DNA of 12,405 nt from Psychromonas sp. GTDB taxonomy: Bacteria > Pseudomonadota > Gammaproteobacteria > Enterobacterales > Psychromonadaceae. The position numbers and the translations under genes were made by a program. Below are positions 1-6,766 of this stretch, one piece after another. The DNA is taken from contig JAGLDN010000044.1 of the NCBI GenBank assembly GCA_023145575.1, positions 1-12,405 on the forward strand, written 5' to 3'. A model generated the notes under the pieces. The model saw only the letters and a program-made list of their open reading frames with translations, searched no databases and was not told where the DNA came from. Numbering within the stretch: the first letter of the stretch is position 1; each line of letters starts with the position of its first letter.

Positions 1-664
1 GTATACATAATGTAAGAAACAATTACCACTGAAGCCATAATTGCCATAGCAGTATCGAGGTATTGTTGATTATAGCCATCGATGACTTTGCGCATTTTTT
101 GTCCTGTTTTATTAAATAACAAAATATCATCTCTTCTTTTTGCCAACGCCAAAAATAATGCCAATAAAAAGGTCATTAAGATGATCCACTTCGAAGTATG
201 TAATGATGTTACCGCAGTACCTACAAATAACCTAAGCACAAAGCCTATTGCTATGATCACGATATCAATAATAGCGATATGTTTAAGATACAAGCTGTAG
301 GCAATGTTCATCACAACATAAGCGCCAAGTATACCAACAGCTTTAAATGGAAGTGTTGCCATAAGAACAAAGCCTACGACTGCTAGCACTATCATAATAA
401 CAATGGATTGAGATCTGCTAATGGCGCCTGAAGCTAGTGGCCGATTTTTTTTCTTGGGTGTAGTTTGTCTTCTTCGATGTCGAGGTGGTCGTTAAGGATA
501 TAGACGGCACTGGCTGTTAAAGAGAAGGCAATAAAAGCGATTATTGTATTGATTAGCAACGCTGTATCTGTCATCTTCATGGCAAAGAAAAGAGGAAGAA
601 ATATAAAGAGGTTTTTTATGTATTGATGTAAGCGCATTACTTTGACTAAGGTTAATATTTTCAA
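1..664 (-). pseudogene. UbiA-family membrane prenyltransferase (decaprenyl-phosphate phosphoribosyltransferase-like), frameshifted and cut by the window edge
   Basis: An integral membrane transferase of the UbiA superfamily, most like the branch that moves phosphoribose onto polyprenyl phosphate. The first frame (664 to 434) starts at TTG with AAGAG upstream and gives RLHQYIKNLFIFLPLFF followed by the Asp-rich motif NDHLDIEED at about residues 58-66, which fits the NDxxDxxxD prenyl-phosphate site. It then stops just after HPRKK. The family continuation RPLASGAI resumes in another frame at 443 and stays open for about 147 codons to the window edge, with hydrophobic segments, AKRRDDILLF and GYNQQYLD. 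The break lies in eight A residues (444-451). One extra A, or a -1 slip on A AAA AAA, would restore HPRKKNRPLASG. It could be a recent mutation, a tolerated slip or a read error. Substrate is inferred from motifs only. It reads in the same direction as rhlB, with a 184-base gap. Confidence 0.85.
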
Positions 665-735
665 TTGTGCTCTTATTTTATCTATAGCATTTAAAAGTAA
701 TGCTTAAATTTTAAAGGTCTAATTATAAAGTGTTG

Positions 736-765
736 AAAATAAATGTACACAACAAGCCTTGTACA
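736..765 (-). terminator. possible terminator downstream of rhlB
   Basis: On the minus strand, about 85 bases after the rhlB stop, TGTACA is repeated as a self-complementary pair around a ten-base spacer. This gives a six-pair stem, followed at once by the T-rich tail TTTATTTTC. The stem is short and not GC-rich, so this is a weak candidate. It lies in the gap before the UbiA-family gene. Confidence 0.3.
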
Positions 766-848
766 CTGTGAGATGAGTCTACCATAGTTTTTTTGTTTAT
801 GTTCGACAAATGTAGCGTCTGTTATGCATGCGATAGCAAGGCAGTCAT

Positions 849-2105
849 TTATCGTTTGTGATTCCGGTGATAATTATCTTTGCGATTATTTGAGTGCGTT
901 TTATGTTTGTTTATTTTCATGACAGGCAGAGGATCAAGTAATGCGTTTTTATCGTATTCACTGACAGGTATCGTATGCTTAATGAATTCTTCGATAGCGG
1001 GTAAGTTAAAGACATACTTTTCACATGCAAGGCTAATTGCCACGCCTTTTTCGCCAGCACGGGCAGTGCGGCCAATACGGTGAACATAATCTTCACAATC
1101 ATCGGGTAAATCAAAGTTAAACACATGCGATACGTTTGGAATATGTAATCCCCGAGCGGCAACATCTGTTGCAATAAGAACATCAAGCTCACCGTTTGTG
1201 AATTGCTGTAGTATGTGTTCACGTTTCTTTTGATGCACATCGCCAGTTAATAAGCCGGCACGATGATCATCGCCTGTTAAATAGCCCCATACTTTTTCGC
1301 AAACGTGTTTGGTATTGGCAAAAACAATTGCTTTGTCAGGCCATTCTTCTTCCATTAATGTGAGCAATAATGTCATTTTATCTTCATTTGAAGGGTAGAA
1401 CAGCTCTTCGCTAACGTTTGTTGAGGTAATTTTTTCAGGTTCGATTTGAATTTGTTTAGGGTTGCTCATGTAATCAAAAGCAAGCTCTTGCACTTTATGA
1501 GAAAGTGTCGCAGAAAAAAACATATTCAAGCGATTTTCAGCACTGGGCATATGATGGAAAAGATAGCGAATATCTTTAATGAAGCCAAGATCAAACATGC
1601 GATCAGCTTCATCAAGGACGACAGCCTGGATCGCGCCAAGGTTAATGACACTTTGTTTGACGAAATCAATTGTACGACCTGTTGTGCCAATTAAAATATC
1701 AACACCTTTTTTTAGCTTTTGGGCTTGAATTTCTACCTTCTGTCCTCCATACGCTAAACCAAGTTGAAGCTTTGATGTTTTAGTTAGTAGGAGAGCGTCC
1801 TTATGGATCTGGATAGCAAGTTCTCTTGTAGGCGCTAAAATTAAAGCACGAGGCTGGTTTCTACGACGATTCTTAGGTGATTCCTTTGTTATTAAATGAT
1901 GAAAAACAGCAAGTAAAAAGGCAAGTGTTTTCCCTGTACCTGTCTGAGCTTGCCCTGAAATGTCTTTTCCTTGAAGCGTTACTGGCAAAGATAGGGCTTG
2001 GATCGGCGTGCAAATTTCAAAACCTTCTGAGTGTAAGTCCGTAACTAGACTTTTAGCGATCGGAAGGTCTACAAATTTAGTATGATTTAATTGTCTTTTT
2101 TTCAT
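849..2105 (-). CDS. rhlB: ATP-dependent RNA helicase RhlB (DEAD-box)
   Basis: A cytoplasmic DEAD-box helicase. In E. coli RhlB binds RNase E in the degradosome and unwinds structured RNA for decay. At 418 residues it is close to the E. coli length of 421 and matches throughout. Visible motifs: Q-motif region FEICTPIQA (29-37), Walker A AQTGTGKT (53-60), PTREL (92-96), TTGR (141-144), DEAD (165-168), SAT (198-200), TDVAARG (313-319) and HRIGRTARAG (342-351). The sequence EELFYPSNEDKM (233-244) is typical of RhlB. The last 25 or so residues are basic and Asn/His-rich, as expected of an RNA-binding tail. The start is ATG at 2105. Only a weak AAGA precedes it, and the start lies inside a triplicated 23-bp repeat that creates a second upstream ATG. 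A promoter-like sequence in a MITE end lies just upstream. It is divergent from trxA-rho. Confidence 0.97.
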   Translation of the reverse strand: MKKRQLNHTKFVDLPIAKSLVTDLHSEGFEICTPIQALSLPVTLQGKDISGQAQTGTGKTLAFLLAVFHHLITKESPKNRRRNQPRALILAPTRELAIQIHKDALLLTKTSKLQLGLAYGGQKVEIQAQKLKKGVDILIGTTGRTIDFVKQSVINLGAIQAVVLDEADRMFDLGFIKDIRYLFHHMPSAENRLNMFFSATLSHKVQELAFDYMSNPKQIQIEPEKITSTNVSEELFYPSNEDKMTLLLTLMEEEWPDKAIVFANTKHVCEKVWGYLTGDDHRAGLLTGDVHQKKREHILQQFTNGELDVLIATDVAARGLHIPNVSHVFNFDLPDDCEDYVHRIGRTARAGEKGVAISLACEKYVFNLPAIEEFIKHTIPVSEYDKNALLDPLPVMKINKHKTHSNNRKDNYHRNHKR

Positions 2106-2154
2106 TTTCTTAATAGTCTTTTTTTTATTTTCTTAATTGTCTTTTTTCATTTCC
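2087..2154. repeat. three tandem copies of a 22-23 bp unit spanning the rhlB start
   Basis: The units are 2087-2109, 2110-2132 and 2133-2154. They read ttaattgtc, ttaatagtc and ttaattgtc, each followed by 6-8 T and then cattttc, tattttc or catttcc. On the rhlB strand the first unit holds the true start (ATG AAA AAA AGA CAA). The third holds a decoy ATG at 2150-2148 that opens a five-codon frame (MKKDN, stop). The middle unit has lost its ATG (ATA). The duplication therefore places a second start signal 45 bases upstream of rhlB. Confidence 0.9.
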
Positions 2155-2156
2155 AA

Positions 2157-2186
2157 ATTATATACCCATTTGGTCTAAAAATGCAA
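2157..2186 (-). promoter_or_regulatory. candidate rhlB promoter formed by a MITE end
   Basis: On the minus strand TTGCAT (2186-2181) is followed by a perfect TATAAT (2162-2157) 18 bases on, or by TATATA (2164-2159) 16 bases on. The -10 is built from the TATA tip of a MITE terminal repeat joined to flanking ATTT, so the junction creates it. Initiation would fall near 2150, about 45 bases before the rhlB ATG and almost on top of the decoy ATG. Inferred from sequence only. Confidence 0.5.
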
Positions 2187-2250
2187 CGTCAGGATCTGCT
2201 TGTTAATCAACCAAAAAACCAAAAAGTTGAATTTTAGATAAGTTACTTCT
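2159..2250. mobile_element. decayed MITE copy, left end (family copy 0)
   Basis: TATATACCCAT at 2159-2169 matches the terminal repeat of the other copies. The following bases (CTAAAAATGCAACGTCAGGA) align with the left end of the copy at 6386 (GTAAAAATTCAACGTTAGAT). Similarity resumes around TTGTTAATCAACC and the stretch ending near GATAAG, so internal sequence is deleted. I see no right terminal repeat, and the right boundary is approximate. Confidence 0.65.
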
Positions 2251-2287
2251 TTTTTTGATTGAACACGAGAGGGCATCGATTGAAGAG

Positions 2288-2309
2288 CAGTTTGGTTAGT
2301 GACCAACTG
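2288..2309. repeat. short hairpin between rhlB and trxA
   Basis: CAGTTTGGT and ACCAACTG pair with one bulged T around the loop TAGTG. There is no T-run on either side, so it is not an obvious terminator. It sits in otherwise uninformative sequence between the MITE fragment and the IS30 relic. Confidence 0.4.
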
Positions 2310-2360
2310 GCAAGGTTACGTGGAATAAGTTGTATGGTTAGGACATTTAAAAGGGCTGAA

Positions 2361-2531
2361 TTAAGTATTGTTATTTTCCTGTATAGCATGATAACCTCGC
2401 TTGCCAATATTGCGTTTCAACGCTCGAGAAATCGTTGATTTATGTACACCAAGCTGCTTGGCTATTTGGGTTTGATTTATTGTGCTTTAATTAAGGGCGT
2501 AAAGTTTGATCATAGAGCCTCTGTCGGTTGT
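2361..2531 (-). pseudogene. IS30-family transposase relic (N-terminal helix-turn-helix)
   Basis: Reading the minus strand from about 2531 gives TTDRGSMIKLYALN, an in-frame stop, then STINQTQIAKQLGVHKSTIS continuing RALKRNIGKRGYHAIQ to a stop at 2363-2361. This is the N-terminal DNA-binding region of IS30 transposases, with the diagnostic QIAKQLGVHKSTISRxLKRN and GKRGY motifs. The catalytic DDE domain is absent and the fragment is interrupted, so it cannot make a transposase. I see no IS30 terminal repeats around it. Confidence 0.85.
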
Positions 2532-2574
2532 TTATTTTTTCATTATTTGCATGTCTTGTCACAGGAAAGGTAGT

Positions 2575-2639
2575 GAATATATATTCAACTTGCTACTTTT
2601 ACAACTAATTAAAGCGATGCATTTGAGAATTGAATCTAA
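2575..2639 (-). repeat. 65-bp inverted repeat, arm A (upstream of trxA)
   Basis: The reverse complement aligns without gaps to 4662-4726, with 59 of 65 positions identical by my count. The shared core includes ttagattcaattctcaaat and aaaagtagc. The two arms face each other across trxA and rho, about 2 kb apart. The proposed -35 of trxA lies inside this arm. Shorter resembling pieces occur near 11636 and at 12265-12286. Confidence 0.85.
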
Positions 2640-2652
2640 GATGTGATATAGT
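2623..2652 (+). promoter_or_regulatory. probable trxA promoter (extended -10)
   Basis: TTGAGA at 2623-2628, an 18-base spacer and TATAGT at 2647-2652, preceded by TGA so that the -10 is of the extended TGnTATAAT type. It lies 90 bases upstream of the trxA ATG, in the right direction. A second AT-rich box, TATTAT at 2721-2726, is too close to the gene and lacks a good -35. Confidence 0.5.
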
Positions 2653-2656
2653 AATG

Positions 2657-2678
2657 AAGTATCTAAGTATCTAAGTAT
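2657..2678. repeat. short tandem repeat in the trxA leader
   Basis: AAGTATCT occurs at 2657-2664 and 2665-2672, followed by a partial AAGTAT at 2673-2678. If the proposed promoter is right, the repeat is at the very 5' end of the trxA transcript. Its role is unknown; replication slippage could create it. Confidence 0.8.
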
Positions 2679-2742
2679 TGGTAAATTCAACCAGCAAAAT
2701 TAAGTAACTATTTAGCACGCTATTATATTTTGGAGACAAAAA

Positions 2743-3066
2743 ATGAGCAATATCGTAATATTAAGTGATGAGAGCTTTGAGCAGGATGTAATCGAAGCTA
2801 AGGAGCCTGTTTTAGTTGATTTTTGGGCGGAATGGTGTGGGCCGTGTAAAATGATCGGACCGATGTTAAAGGAAATTGCTAATGAATACTCAGGTAAATT
2901 GACAATCGGGAAATTAAACATTGATGACAACAGTGGAACACCACCAAAATTTGGAATACGTGGTATTCCAACGTTATTATTATTTAAAGATGGAAAAGTT
3001 GCCGCAACTAAAGTCGGAGCACTTTCAAAAATTCAGCTTGTTGAATTTTTAGATACAAATATTTAA
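2743..3066 (+). CDS. trxA: thioredoxin TrxA
   Basis: A small cytoplasmic dithiol protein that reduces disulfides in client enzymes such as ribonucleotide reductase and is recycled by thioredoxin reductase. At 107 residues it is nearly the E. coli length. The active site WCGPC is at 31-35 (Cys32 and Cys35). The buried Asp26 (VDFWAEW) and the cis-proline loop RGIPT with Pro76 are both in place, and the late block KVGALSK is also conserved. The start is supported by GGAG at 2732-2735, seven bases before the ATG, and by family length. rho follows on the same strand after a 140-base leader, the same order as in E. coli, and rhlB is divergent upstream. Confidence 0.98.
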   Translation: MSNIVILSDESFEQDVIEAKEPVLVDFWAEWCGPCKMIGPMLKEIANEYSGKLTIGKLNIDDNSGTPPKFGIRGIPTLLLFKDGKVAATKVGALSKIQLVEFLDTNI

Positions 3067-3206
3067 ATTAATTCCGTAAAACAAATTAATTAAATCTTTA
3101 CTAGACACACAAGTTATTTAATGATAACCTCTTCGGTTGAAATATGAGCAAGCAACTCACATCTATAACCTCCCACTCACTTCCAACCTGTATACCTATA
3201 TAATAT
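3067..3206 (+). promoter_or_regulatory. rho leader with a rut-like C-rich stretch
   Basis: Between trxA and rho, bases 3153-3190 are strikingly C-rich and nearly free of G (17 C and 1 G in 38 bases by my count), with repeated YC dinucleotides such as CACATC, AACCTCCCAC and TTCCAACC. This is the composition Rho prefers at rut sites and stands out in AT-rich DNA. In E. coli rho is autogenously attenuated in its leader, so the same role is likely here but inferred. An AT-only stem from attaatt repeats follows the trxA stop (about 3065-3095). No convincing Shine-Dalgarno sequence precedes the rho ATG (CTATATAATATATG). Confidence 0.5.
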
Positions 3207-4472
3207 ATGAATTTAACAGAATTAAAGAACACATCAGTATCGAAACTCGTCAAACTTGGTGAGTCAAAAGGTCTTGAAAGTCTAGCTCGTTTAAGAAAGC
3301 AAGATATTATTTTTGCCATTCTTAAAGCCCATGCCAAAAGCGGAGAAGATATTTTTGGTGCTGGAGTACTAGAAATATTACAAGATGGTTTTGGCTTTTT
3401 ACGTAGCGCGGATAGTTCGTATCTTGCAGGTCCCGATGATATTTATATTTCACCGAGTCAAATCCGACGTTTTAATTTACGTACGGGTGATAGTGTTGAA
3501 GGTAAAATTCGTCCGCCAAAAGATGGGGAACGTTATTTTGCGCTATTGAAAATTAATCAAGTTAATTCAGATAAGCCCGAAAATTCTCGGAATAAAATCT
3601 TATTTGAAAATTTGACGCCGATTCATCCTGATGAACGATTTCGTTTAGAAAGCGGATTGGGAAGCACAGAAGACATTACCGCGCGTATTCTTGACTTAGT
3701 TTCGCCGATTGGTAAAGGTCAGCGTGGTTTAGTTGTCGCACCGCCAAAAGCGGGTAAAACGATGCTGCTGCAGAATATCGCTCAAAGTATAAGTGTTAAT
3801 TTTCCAGAGGTTGTTCTCATTGTTTTATTAATTGATGAACGTCCAGAGGAAGTCACTGAGATGCAACGTATCGTGCGAGGAGAGGTTGTTGCTTCCACCT
3901 TTGATGAGCCTGCGAGTCGTCATGTTCAAGTGGCTGAAATGGTTATTGAAAAAGCAAAGCGTTTAGTTGAACACAAAAAAGACGTGGTTATTTTACTCGA
4001 TTCAATTACGCGTTTAGCGCGTGCTTATAACACGGTTATCCCGAGTTCAGGCAAAGTGTTAACTGGTGGTGTTGATGCAAATGCATTACATCGGCCGAAA
4101 CGGTTCTTTGGTGCTGCGCGTAATGTGGAAGAAGGCGGCAGTTTAACGATATTAGCAACGGCTTTGATTGATACTGGTTCTAAAATGGATGAAGTTATCT
4201 ATGAAGAATTTAAAGGAACAGGTAACTGTGAAATTCATTTGAATCGTAAACTTTCAGAAAAACGTATTTACCCAGCGATTGATATTATACGTAGTGGTAC
4301 ACGCCGTGAAGAGTTGCTGACGACATCTGATGAATTACAGCGCATGTGGATTTTACGTCAAATTACACACCCGATGGGAGAGATTGAGGCAACTGAATTC
4401 ATGATTTCTAAACTTGGCTTAACAAAATCCAATGAGGATTTCTTTGCTGCAATGAAAAATTCTAAAAAATAG
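3207..4472 (+). CDS. rho: transcription termination factor Rho
   Basis: A hexameric RNA-dependent ATPase that loads on C-rich nascent RNA and releases RNA polymerase. At 421 residues it parallels the 419-residue E. coli protein from start to end, beginning MNLTELKN. The N-terminal helical region is followed by the cold-shock-like RNA-binding fold with GFGFLRS (61-67) and Tyr80. The ATPase core has Walker A PPKAGKT (179-185), catalytic-site ERPEEV (211-216), Walker B VILLD (261-265), the Q-loop region around SGKVLTGGVD (281-290) and R-loop GSKMDE (324-329). No long insertion is present. The start is fixed by protein similarity, because there is no clear ribosome-binding site. It follows trxA and probably shares its transcript at least in part. 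Confidence 0.99.
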   Translation: MNLTELKNTSVSKLVKLGESKGLESLARLRKQDIIFAILKAHAKSGEDIFGAGVLEILQDGFGFLRSADSSYLAGPDDIYISPSQIRRFNLRTGDSVEGKIRPPKDGERYFALLKINQVNSDKPENSRNKILFENLTPIHPDERFRLESGLGSTEDITARILDLVSPIGKGQRGLVVAPPKAGKTMLLQNIAQSISVNFPEVVLIVLLIDERPEEVTEMQRIVRGEVVASTFDEPASRHVQVAEMVIEKAKRLVEHKKDVVILLDSITRLARAYNTVIPSSGKVLTGGVDANALHRPKRFFGAARNVEEGGSLTILATALIDTGSKMDEVIYEEFKGTGNCEIHLNRKLSEKRIYPAIDIIRSGTRREELLTTSDELQRMWILRQITHPMGEIEATEFMISKLGLTKSNEDFFAAMKNSKK

Positions 4473-4541
4473 GTTATATCTATGTTCGATAATAGATTAA
4501 CTTGTTAGCCCGCTAGCGCACCAGCAAGCCAATCAACCTGA

Positions 4542-4585
4542 CCTAGAAATTTAAAATAGAGTACACTCTAAATAAATTTACTAGG
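4542..4585. repeat. imperfect 44-bp palindrome after rho
   Basis: CCTAG at 4542-4546 pairs with CTAGG at 4581-4585. The centre TAGAGT ac ACTCTA is a perfect six-pair stem, and AAATTT-type segments in between can also pair. It starts 69 bases after the rho stop. It lacks a T-run, so it could be an mRNA-stabilising hairpin, a weak terminator or an operator-like site. The rest of 4473-4661 shows nothing I recognise. Confidence 0.5.
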
Positions 4586-4661
4586 CTGGTTCTCGCCACA
4601 CCGTTATCTAAATATTAATACTAGCAAACAAAACTTTGCACAGATACACGTTTAATTTCTT

Positions 4662-4726
4662 TTAGATTCAATTCTCAAATGCATAACTTAAATTAGTTGG
4701 AAAAGTAGCCAGTTGAATATATACTC
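4662..4726 (+). repeat. 65-bp inverted repeat, arm B (downstream of rho)
   Basis: This arm is the inverted partner of 2575-2639, with the same length, no gaps and six mismatches. Its last bases (from TATATACTC, 4718) overlap the terminal repeat of the MITE copy that follows, so the MITE tip is adjacent to or part of this repeat. The equivalent outer edge of arm A does not continue as a MITE. Confidence 0.85.
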
Positions 4727-5078
4727 ATCACACGTGAAGATCCTCGTTTCAGGACGCCTGAGTGATTCATATTCAAGACGCAATGATCCTTTCGTTAGGG
4801 TTAAACAAAAGACTTTAATCCTTTATTGTTATTCACTTTCCGATTATTGTGACGCAGTCTTGGTTTTCGAGATTGTGCCCCGCAGGGCAAGGCAACTAGT
4901 ACCAAGGCGCGTTGCTATAAAATCTCTATGTAGAATAACTTCTTAAGAATTAATGTCTTTATTTTTATTCGACCTTTGGTGATTAATGTAGTTAATCATC
5001 TCAGAAGGCAATTTTTTGCCTAGCACCTAGGTACTATTTCCCTAGCGAATATTTATTTTGAAGTATCATGGGTATATA
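4718..5078. mobile_element. MITE copy 1 (about 360 bp)
   Basis: Bounded by TATATACTCAT (4718-4728) and its inverted partner ATGGGTATATA (5068-5078), one mismatch apart. It is in the opposite orientation to copy 2 at 6386. Shared internal blocks are TTGGTTTTCGAG, the GC-rich GCAGGGCAAGGCAA, GTAGAATAACTT, the AAAGAC-type AT-rich stretch and a palindrome at 4978-5000 (GATTAAT, gta, GTTAATC). There is no meaningful open frame. A TA tip could be the target duplication, as in IS630/Tc1-type elements, but that assignment is inferred. It ends 15 bases after the stop of the convergent acyltransferase gene. Confidence 0.85.
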
Positions 5079-5093
5079 AGCACTGAGCGATAC

Positions 5094-6206
5094 TTAATAG
5101 GCATCTTTATTTTTGACTGGATTGGCATATATGCTAATAACTATTTCTCTTAATTCCGATGGGATCCTTTGTAACCGCGCTTTAAATACATCTTTGTCAT
5201 TTTGTGATATTTCAGCTAGATGTTTTTCAGCTGCAATAAAATTTGTTGAATGTAATTTATAATTTTTATAAATTTGCGAATCTATTTCAAGCGCTGCATC
5301 TTCTGGAGTTTCATAATCCTCCTGAAGAGGTTGACCAAAACTGACATTAACTGCCCCTTTTTGCCCGACAATACCTCGTATAATACTTTCTATATCTTCG
5401 AATTCCGATTTTTTATATTCCCCTGTTTGTGCTTTCTTGTATAATTCTTGTGCCTTTTGTTGATCACAAGTATCAAACTCATAAGAAATAGCCACTGGAA
5501 CGATATTGAGTGATTTAATGTATTCGGGAAAACTTTTTTTTTGTTTTTTCCCTGCCATGTAAAACATTTTTAGAATGACTGGATCTGTTTTATCATTGCC
5601 ATCTTTAGCGCGACCCTCTCTTTGTGCTATCCAAATACTATTGCCATTTTTTAATGAGCAAGCAATAAATTGGGAAAGATTTAATAACGCTTTTAACATT
5701 TTTCGTGGTGCTGTGAGTCCACGAATAACAATAAAGCTCTTATTCATACGCATAATATCCGATATAAAAGGTTTTTTTAATAAGTTATCACCCATCGCAA
5801 TACGTGATGTCTTAAACTTTTCTGTATGTAAAGCCCAATTAACAAACGATGGATCCATCGATATATCACGATGATTCGAGACAAAAAGGTAATTTTTAGA
5901 GCGATTTAAATTATCAAGCCCTGAATATGTAAATTCTGTTGTTGTCGATGTGATCATGCGGGTTATATATTTGCCAACCACTTGCTGCATTTGATCAATA
6001 CTGTTAATTGAGCCCCATTTATACAGCAAATAGTATCGTATCAATGGTTTTATTAGCCAAATAATAAATTTAGGTAATTTATTAAAGCGAAAGCTAATAA
6101 TGGCATTCAAAAATTCATTATTATTAATAATTCGCAAAATAGTAGGATGAATTTCAGTGTCATTATAAGGTCGAATTTTATTAAATTTATCGGTTGAGCA
6201 AGGCAT
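5094..6206 (-). CDS. glycerol-phosphate acyltransferase family protein (PlsB/PlsC-like)
   Basis: Probably moves an acyl chain onto glycerol-3-phosphate or lysophosphatidate at the inner membrane in phospholipid synthesis. The exact acceptor is not clear from sequence. It has 370 residues. An N-terminal family block IRPYNDTEIHPTILRI (11-26) precedes a hydrophobic stretch (about 46-62). The acyltransferase motifs follow in order: NHRDISMD (111-118, the NHx4D catalytic pair His112 and Asp118), a phosphate-binding block ending FIVIRG (158-163), EGRAKDG (197-203, the EGxR-type motif) and LNIVPVAISYE (234-244). The C-terminal 110 residues are charged and probably helical. ATG at 6206 is preceded by AAGAGA at about 11 bases. 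Repeat elements lie on both sides, so it is a single-gene unit. It is not the 800-residue PlsB itself and is longer than typical PlsC. Confidence 0.9.
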   Translation of the reverse strand: MPCSTDKFNKIRPYNDTEIHPTILRIINNNEFLNAIISFRFNKLPKFIIWLIKPLIRYYLLYKWGSINSIDQMQQVVGKYITRMITSTTTEFTYSGLDNLNRSKNYLFVSNHRDISMDPSFVNWALHTEKFKTSRIAMGDNLLKKPFISDIMRMNKSFIVIRGLTAPRKMLKALLNLSQFIACSLKNGNSIWIAQREGRAKDGNDKTDPVILKMFYMAGKKQKKSFPEYIKSLNIVPVAISYEFDTCDQQKAQELYKKAQTGEYKKSEFEDIESIIRGIVGQKGAVNVSFGQPLQEDYETPEDAALEIDSQIYKNYKLHSTNFIAAEKHLAEISQNDKDVFKARLQRIPSELREIVISIYANPVKNKDAY

Positions 6207-6383
6207 TTATTTAGTCTCTTATTTAGGGCTTGTTGATCATTCAATACAAATTTTAAACTGCATGATGGCAATGTATAATTATCCCATCAAAAATTAATAT
6301 ACAGAACTACCAGCATACCAAGACTAATGTTAACAGATACACAGTGGCAAAACTATCACGATTAATGCAAAACAGTGCAAGAA

Positions 6384-6411
6384 TTTATACCCATGTGACG
6401 TAAAAATTCAA
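6384..6411 (-). promoter_or_regulatory. outward promoter-like sequence in a MITE end, facing the acyltransferase gene
   Basis: On the minus strand TTGAAT (6411-6406), a 16-base spacer and TATAAA (6389-6384). The -35 and spacer lie in the terminal repeat of MITE copy 2, and the -10 forms at its tip. Initiation would be near 6377, about 170 bases before the acyltransferase ATG. The same layout recurs at 2157-2186 and 8710-8737. Confidence 0.45.
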
Positions 6412-6702
6412 CGTTAGATCGGAAAATTGTGCCAAGTACTCGACATAAAATTGCCCTATCGATGATTAACTGCGTTAATCACCAAAGATCGAATTAAAAA
6501 TAAAGACTTTAATTCTAAATAGTTATTCTAAATATAGATTGTATAACAACGCGCATTGATACTAGTTGTCTTGCCTTGCCCTGCGTGGCACAAGCTCGAA
6601 AACCAATACTGCGTTATAATAACCGAAAAGTGCCTAATATTGTGCCTTGTTCTGATTATCTAGCTTGAGCCTGACAAAGTTTTTTTACATCACATGGGTA
6701 TA
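6386..6702. mobile_element. MITE copy 2 (about 317 bp, best preserved ends)
   Basis: The left end TATACCCATGTGACGTAAAA and the reverse complement of the right end, TATACCCATGTGATGTAAAA, differ at one position in 20. The flanking bases are TA-rich. The interior has the family palindrome at 6461-6483 (GATGATTAAC, tgc, GTTAATCACC), TTAAAAATAAAGAC, the GC-rich TTGCCTTGCCCTGCG block and the distal TTGTGCCTTGTTCTGA block. No coding capacity is visible. It lies between the acyltransferase gene and the IS66 relic, and the 180 bases on its left up to 6206 show only the acyltransferase leader. Confidence 0.9.
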
Positions 6703-6766
6703 TATAGCCACTTCCACAAGAAAGATGCATTGCATTATTTAAATAACAACAGCCACCGTTAATTGA

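Noticed and set aside
82..300. 72-codon plus-strand frame at the left edge
   Set aside because: It is antisense to the second part of the UbiA-family gene, whose minus-strand frame has clear family motifs.
917..1240. 107-codon minus-strand frame within rhlB
   Set aside because: It lies inside rhlB in another frame; the RhlB frame carries all helicase motifs.
2087..2154. CRISPR-like repeats
   Set aside because: The units are directly adjacent with no spacers, and the sequence is a local duplication over the rhlB start.
4713..4946. 77-codon plus-strand frame inside MITE copy 1
   Set aside because: It is not conserved in the other copies of the element, has no ribosome-binding site and resembles no protein I know.
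5575..5874. 99-codon plus-strand frame opposite the acyltransferase gene
   Set aside because: Antisense shadow of the NHRDISMD and EGRAKDG region; no independent evidence.
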